Source: Nitrospirae bacterium YQR-1
GTDB taxonomy: Bacteria > Nitrospirota > Thermodesulfovibrionia > Thermodesulfovibrionales > Magnetobacteriaceae
Assembly (NCBI GenBank): GCA_039908095.1
Contig: JAMOBJ010000009.1
Location: 1-64,000 of the forward strand
Direction of reading: 5' to 3'
DNA length: 64,000 bases
Each line of letters opens with the position of its first letter. Within the stretch, counting starts at the first letter, position 1. The notes beneath the pieces were generated by a model. That model did not search any database. It saw nothing but the letters and a program-made list of their open reading frames with translations, and had not been told where the DNA came from. Made by a program: the position numbers and the translations under genes. Shown in pieces: positions 61,457 to 64,000 of the stretch.

Positions 61457-62457
61457 GGCAGTTCTTTCAATCTGTTTGATACATAGGAGATAAGGTCGTT
61501 TATACCTTCATGTGTGACGGCTGAAACAGGGAAAAAAGGGATGCCGTTATTGATGCAAAAGTCAGCTAACGTTTTTTTAAGGGTTCCGTCACCCTCTGCG
61601 TCAACCTTGGAGGCTACAACGATCTGGGGTTTTTGGGCAAGCTCTGTGCTGTAAAGGGATAGTTCATGATTAACTTTTTCGTAAGTCTCAACGGGATTTA
61701 CCTCAACTCCCTCAGAGATGTCAACCATGTGAAGCAGCAGCCGTGACCTCTGGGCGTGTCTCAAAAACTGTAACCCCAGTCCTGCGCCAAGATGTGCGCC
61801 TTCTATGATTCCAGGAATATCGGCCACAATAAAGCTCGAGTAGTCGTTAAGTTTTACAACGCCCAGGTTTGGAACGAGGGTTGTAAAAGGGTAGGAGGCT
61901 ATTTTTGCTCTACTTGCTGATATGGAAGATATCAGTGTGGATTTACCGGCATTAGGCATACCTATGATACCGGCATCGGCGATGAGTTTAAGCTCAAGTA
62001 CAAGGTTAGCCTCCTGTGCCGTCTCTCCGGGTTGTGCAAACTTAGGTGAGCGAAGTGTTGAGGATTTAAAATGGGCGTTTCCCTTACCACCGCGTCCTCC
62101 CTTGAGTACTACCGCTTCCATACCCTCTGTGGTTAAGTCGGCTAACACCACACCTGAATCAAGGTTTTTAATTACCGTACCAACCGGAACGTCTATTATA
62201 AGGGCGGGGCTGTCTGCACCGTGCATGTCTTTACCCATGCCGTGGCCGCCCCGTTTTACCTCGTAGTGTTTTTTGTACTTGTGGTCAAGCAGGGTATTGA
62301 GGTGAGTGACTGCCCTGAAAATTATATCGCCGCCCTTGCCGCCGTCTCCGCCGTCCGGAGCACCTCTGGGTTTAAACTTCTCTCTTCCAAAACTTACACA
62401 TCCTGCGCCGCCGTCTCCAGCCTTGCAGTAAACTGTTACAAGATCGACAAATTTCAC
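61450..62457 (-). CDS. obgE: GTPase ObgE/CgtA
   Basis: Obg is an essential ribosome-associated GTPase. The 335-aa protein has the glycine-rich Obg fold (residues 1-155; GDGGAGCVSFGREKFKPRG), then the G domain with G1 GMPNAGKSTLI near 166, G2 PFTTLVPNLG, G3 DIPGIIEGA and G4 ASKVDAEG. There is no C-terminal OCT domain. It starts at GTG 62457. It is downstream of rpmA with a possible attenuating hairpin between (62478-62502). Confidence 0.96.
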   Translation of the reverse strand: MKFVDLVTVYCKAGDGGAGCVSFGREKFKPRGAPDGGDGGKGGDIIFRAVTHLNTLLDHKYKKHYEVKRGGHGMGKDMHGADSPALIIDVPVGTVIKNLDSGVVLADLTTEGMEAVVLKGGRGGKGNAHFKSSTLRSPKFAQPGETAQEANLVLELKLIADAGIIGMPNAGKSTLISSISASRAKIASYPFTTLVPNLGVVKLNDYSSFIVADIPGIIEGAHLGAGLGLQFLRHAQRSRLLLHMVDISEGVEVNPVETYEKVNHELSLYSTELAQKPQIVVASKVDAEGDGTLKKTLADFCINNGIPFFPVSAVTHEGINDLISYVSNRLKELPW

Positions 62458-62477
62458 AATATGTATTGCATTAGCGC

Positions 62478-62502
62478 AAAAGCCCTCTTTTCATGGGCTT
62501 TA
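62478..62502 (-). terminator. Weak hairpin between rpmA and obg
   Basis: Read on the minus strand, AAAGCCC, a nine-base loop and GGGCTTT followed by TGCG. A 7-bp stem with almost no U-tract may give partial termination, allowing more L21 and L27 than Obg to be made. Confidence 0.45.
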
Positions 62503-62535
62503 GTCCATTTGTTAAGAAAACTATAGATAGCAGTC

Positions 62536-62817
62536 TTAGCCCTGAGCCGCAACCTGAACAGTAACCGCCGGATAAACGCTCACTTTAGTTCTGGTTTTAT
62601 CCTTTCTTTCAAACTTAACGATGCCTGCGATTTTTGCAAACAGGGTGTCGTCAGAGCCGATTCCGACATTTGAACCGGGGTGGAGTTTTGTGCCGCGCTG
62701 TCTTACAAGAATACTGCCTGCGGTAACTGTCTGACCGCCGTAGCGCTTTACTCCAAGACGCTTAGACTTACTGTCACGACCGTTTCGTGTGCTTCCCACA
62801 CCTTTTTTATGAGCCAT
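62536..62817 (-). CDS. rpmA: 50S ribosomal protein L27
   Basis: L27 reaches the peptidyl-transferase centre of the 50S subunit. The 93-aa protein starts [22 protein letters not shown] and contains [17 protein letters not shown] and [16 protein letters not shown], all standard. No N-terminal cleavage extension of the Firmicutes type is present. GGAGGTTAATC precedes the ATG. It lies two bases after rplU. Confidence 0.97.
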   Translation of the reverse strand: MAHKKGVGSTRNGRDSKSKRLGVKRYGGQTVTAGSILVRQRGTKLHPGSNVGIGSDDTLFAKIAGIVKFERKDKTRTKVSVYPAVTVQVAAQG

Positions 62818-62819
62818 GA

Positions 62820-63134
62820 TTAACCTCCAATTATCTCATTAATTTTAATTTTCGTGTAATGTTGTCTGTGGACATGGAGTTTCCTTGTGGCCTTCCTGGG
62901 TTTCATCTTAAAGACGTCAACTTTCCTGGTTCTGCCTTTTTCCAATACCTCCGCCTTTACTGATACCCCTTCAATGTATGGTTTTCCGACAGTTAATTTT
63001 GTACCGTCAAAAAAAGCCAACACTTTATCTATTGTCACAGAGTCCCCAACAGCGTTATCCAGCCTATCTACCCTAAGCGTCTCATCAGGCGCCACTCTCA
63101 CCTGCTTGCCCCCCGTCAGCACTATCGCATACAT
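62820..63134 (-). CDS. rplU: 50S ribosomal protein L21
   Basis: L21 binds 23S rRNA. The 104-aa protein begins [19 protein letters not shown] and has the C-terminal [19 protein letters not shown] segment typical of the family (RxxGHRQxYT). ATG 63134 follows GGAGGATAAGATTG; a TTG one codon upstream is less likely. It leads the rplU-rpmA-obg transcript. Confidence 0.96.
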   Translation of the reverse strand: MYAIVLTGGKQVRVAPDETLRVDRLDNAVGDSVTIDKVLAFFDGTKLTVGKPYIEGVSVKAEVLEKGRTRKVDVFKMKPRKATRKLHVHRQHYTKIKINEIIGG

Positions 63135-63197
63135 CAATCTTATCCTCCAAATCCTTGATTTATTATCTTTATTTTATTCTCAACCGGCAATTGATAT

Positions 63198-63225
63198 TGT
63201 ATATAATTTGTTTTAGGTTTGTCAA
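63198..63225 (-). promoter_or_regulatory. Sigma-70-type promoter of rplU-rpmA-obg
   Basis: On the minus strand TTGACA (63225-63220), a 16-base spacer and TATACA (63203-63198) lie about 64 bases before the rplU ATG. Confidence 0.65.
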
Positions 63226-63272
63226 ATAAGCCGTTCTCTCAATAAAAATTTTTTATAATGCTTACTGCATCT

Positions 63273-63340
63273 GTAATACCAAGTTGCATTCAATCGTCTA
63301 ACTTCGCTGGGCTTGGTCAAAAGCTCCGGGGTGTACGTAT
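63273..63340 (-). repeat. Right arm of MITE-like repeat, inverted
   Basis: TAATACCAAGTTGCATTCA, ATCGTCTAACTTCG and AAAGCTCCGGGGTGTACG are the reverse complement of the right arm seen at 59548-59632. It lies between rplU and the response regulator at the window end. Confidence 0.8.
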
Positions 63341-63382
63341 AGTTTATTTTGTCCATATCCCGATGTTATACTCTGATTACAG

Positions 63383-64000
63383 ATGAGAGTATTAATAATA
63401 GAAGACGATAAGATACTCTGTGAGAGCCTGCGGGAATATCTAAAAACGAAGGACATAACTGCAGATTGTCTTGAGGATGAGAGGGAGTATTTTAATTACC
63501 TGAATAATTACACGTATGATGTGATACTGTTGGATTTAATGCTGAGGTATCTTAAGGGTGAGGATGTGCTCAAACATATAAGAGCAAAGGGAATCGGCAC
63601 GCCGGTGCTCATTCTTACCGCCAAAGACGGCATAGCCGACAAGGAAACCTGTTTCACTCTGGGGGCTGACGATTACCTTATAAAACCGTTTAATCTCAGA
63701 GAGCTGGTCTTAAGGGTAAAGTCTCTGTCAAACAGGTCACACATGCACAGTATAATTAAAATAGACGATATAACGGTGGATGTTGACGCCCAGGTGATTT
63801 ATAAGGATGCCGTGGAGGTGAATCTTTCAAAAACAGCATGGAACCTTTTTTACCTGCTGCTTAAACATCGCGGTGAGATAGTCTATAATGATACGATTAT
63901 GGGTTATGTGTGGGGAGATAAACCCTCCAGTGATGAAATCATAAGAACTTATGTGAAAATGCTCAGAAAGATTCTCCCTCCAAATGCCATCTCCACATAC
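63383..64000 (+). CDS. OmpR-family response regulator (partial, runs off the window)
   Basis: The reading frame is open from ATG 63383 to the window end (206 codons). The receiver domain has the acidic pair in IIEDDKIL, phosphorylatable D51 (ILLDLML), T and K in LTAKDG and LIKPF. A winged-helix DNA-binding domain begins at about residue 125 (KIDDITVDVDAQVI, then EVNLSKTAWNLFYLLL and IIRTYVKMLRKIL). It is probably a two-component transcription factor; the partner kinase would lie to the right. Confidence 0.9.
   Translation, partial: MRVLIIEDDKILCESLREYLKTKDITADCLEDEREYFNYLNNYTYDVILLDLMLRYLKGEDVLKHIRAKGIGTPVLILTAKDGIADKETCFTLGADDYLIKPFNLRELVLRVKSLSNRSHMHSIIKIDDITVDVDAQVIYKDAVEVNLSKTAWNLFYLLLKHRGEIVYNDTIMGYVWGDKPSSDEIIRTYVKMLRKILPPNAISTY

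Overview
The window looks like chromosomal DNA of a motile, Gram-negative, diderm bacterium. MurE carries the DNPR signature of meso-diaminopimelate peptidoglycan, a LpxL-type lipid A acyltransferase implies lipopolysaccharide, and there are flagellin, a full chemotaxis set and an aerotolerance (Bat) operon. A selenophosphate synthetase whose active-site codon is TGA implies that the cell makes selenoproteins. Gene order and protein style (CheA with an extra P2-like region, two-CW protein, selD next to a DsrE-like gene) fit Nitrospirota or the former Deltaproteobacteria; that placement is inference. I saw no rRNA, tRNA, CRISPR array, transposase or prophage.

Layout. 0.2-3.1 kb: thiolase (minus) and a flagellin gene (plus) behind a near-consensus sigma-54 promoter, with a possible 28-codon leader ORF. 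3.2-21.4 kb: an essentially complete dcw cluster, mraZ-rsmH-ftsL-ftsI-murE-murF-mraY-(D,D-carboxypeptidase)-murD-ftsW-murG-murC-ddl-ftsQ-ftsA-ftsZ, tightly packed with many overlaps, opened by an MraZ operator of four TGG repeats at exact 10-bp spacing and closed by a strong hairpin. 21.6-23.3 kb: an orphan receiver-TPR protein. 23.3-34.6 kb: a minus-strand chemotaxis block, in transcription order MCP, cheW, two-CW protein, soluble MCP-like protein, STAS protein, cheY, cheA, a tandem-repeat coiled-coil protein, cheR, cheD, cheB.

35.0-36.5 kb: a DsrE-like gene and selD, which reads through an in-frame TGA as selenocysteine. 36.5-40.3 kb: unknown or poorly known genes (a possible beta-solenoid protein, a CxxCH haem-binding protein, an SGNH protein, a secreted nuclease-like small protein). 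40.4-46.1 kb: moxR, DUF58, batD-like, batA, batB, batC. 46.5-59.5 kb: an accessory envelope-carbohydrate region holding three large GT-C-type membrane proteins and two SGNH proteins (a third SGNH gene lies at 38.4 kb), mixed with a SUMF1-fold protein, cupin, cold-shock protein, UbiB-like kinase and a spermidine-synthase-like protein. 59.5-63.2 kb: rplU-rpmA-obg-acyltransferase-pfkB (minus). 63.4-64.0 kb: an OmpR-type response regulator cut by the window edge.

The intergenic spaces of the accessory half, and a few elsewhere, are filled by a dispersed MITE-like repeat with TTATACCAAGTTGCA-type termini. One copy has been interrupted by a second element with perfect 16-bp inverted ends, and another has replaced the C-terminus of the PfkB kinase. 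The whole dcw cluster is free of these repeats. The most informative hidden features are the selenocysteine codon of selD and the repeat family.
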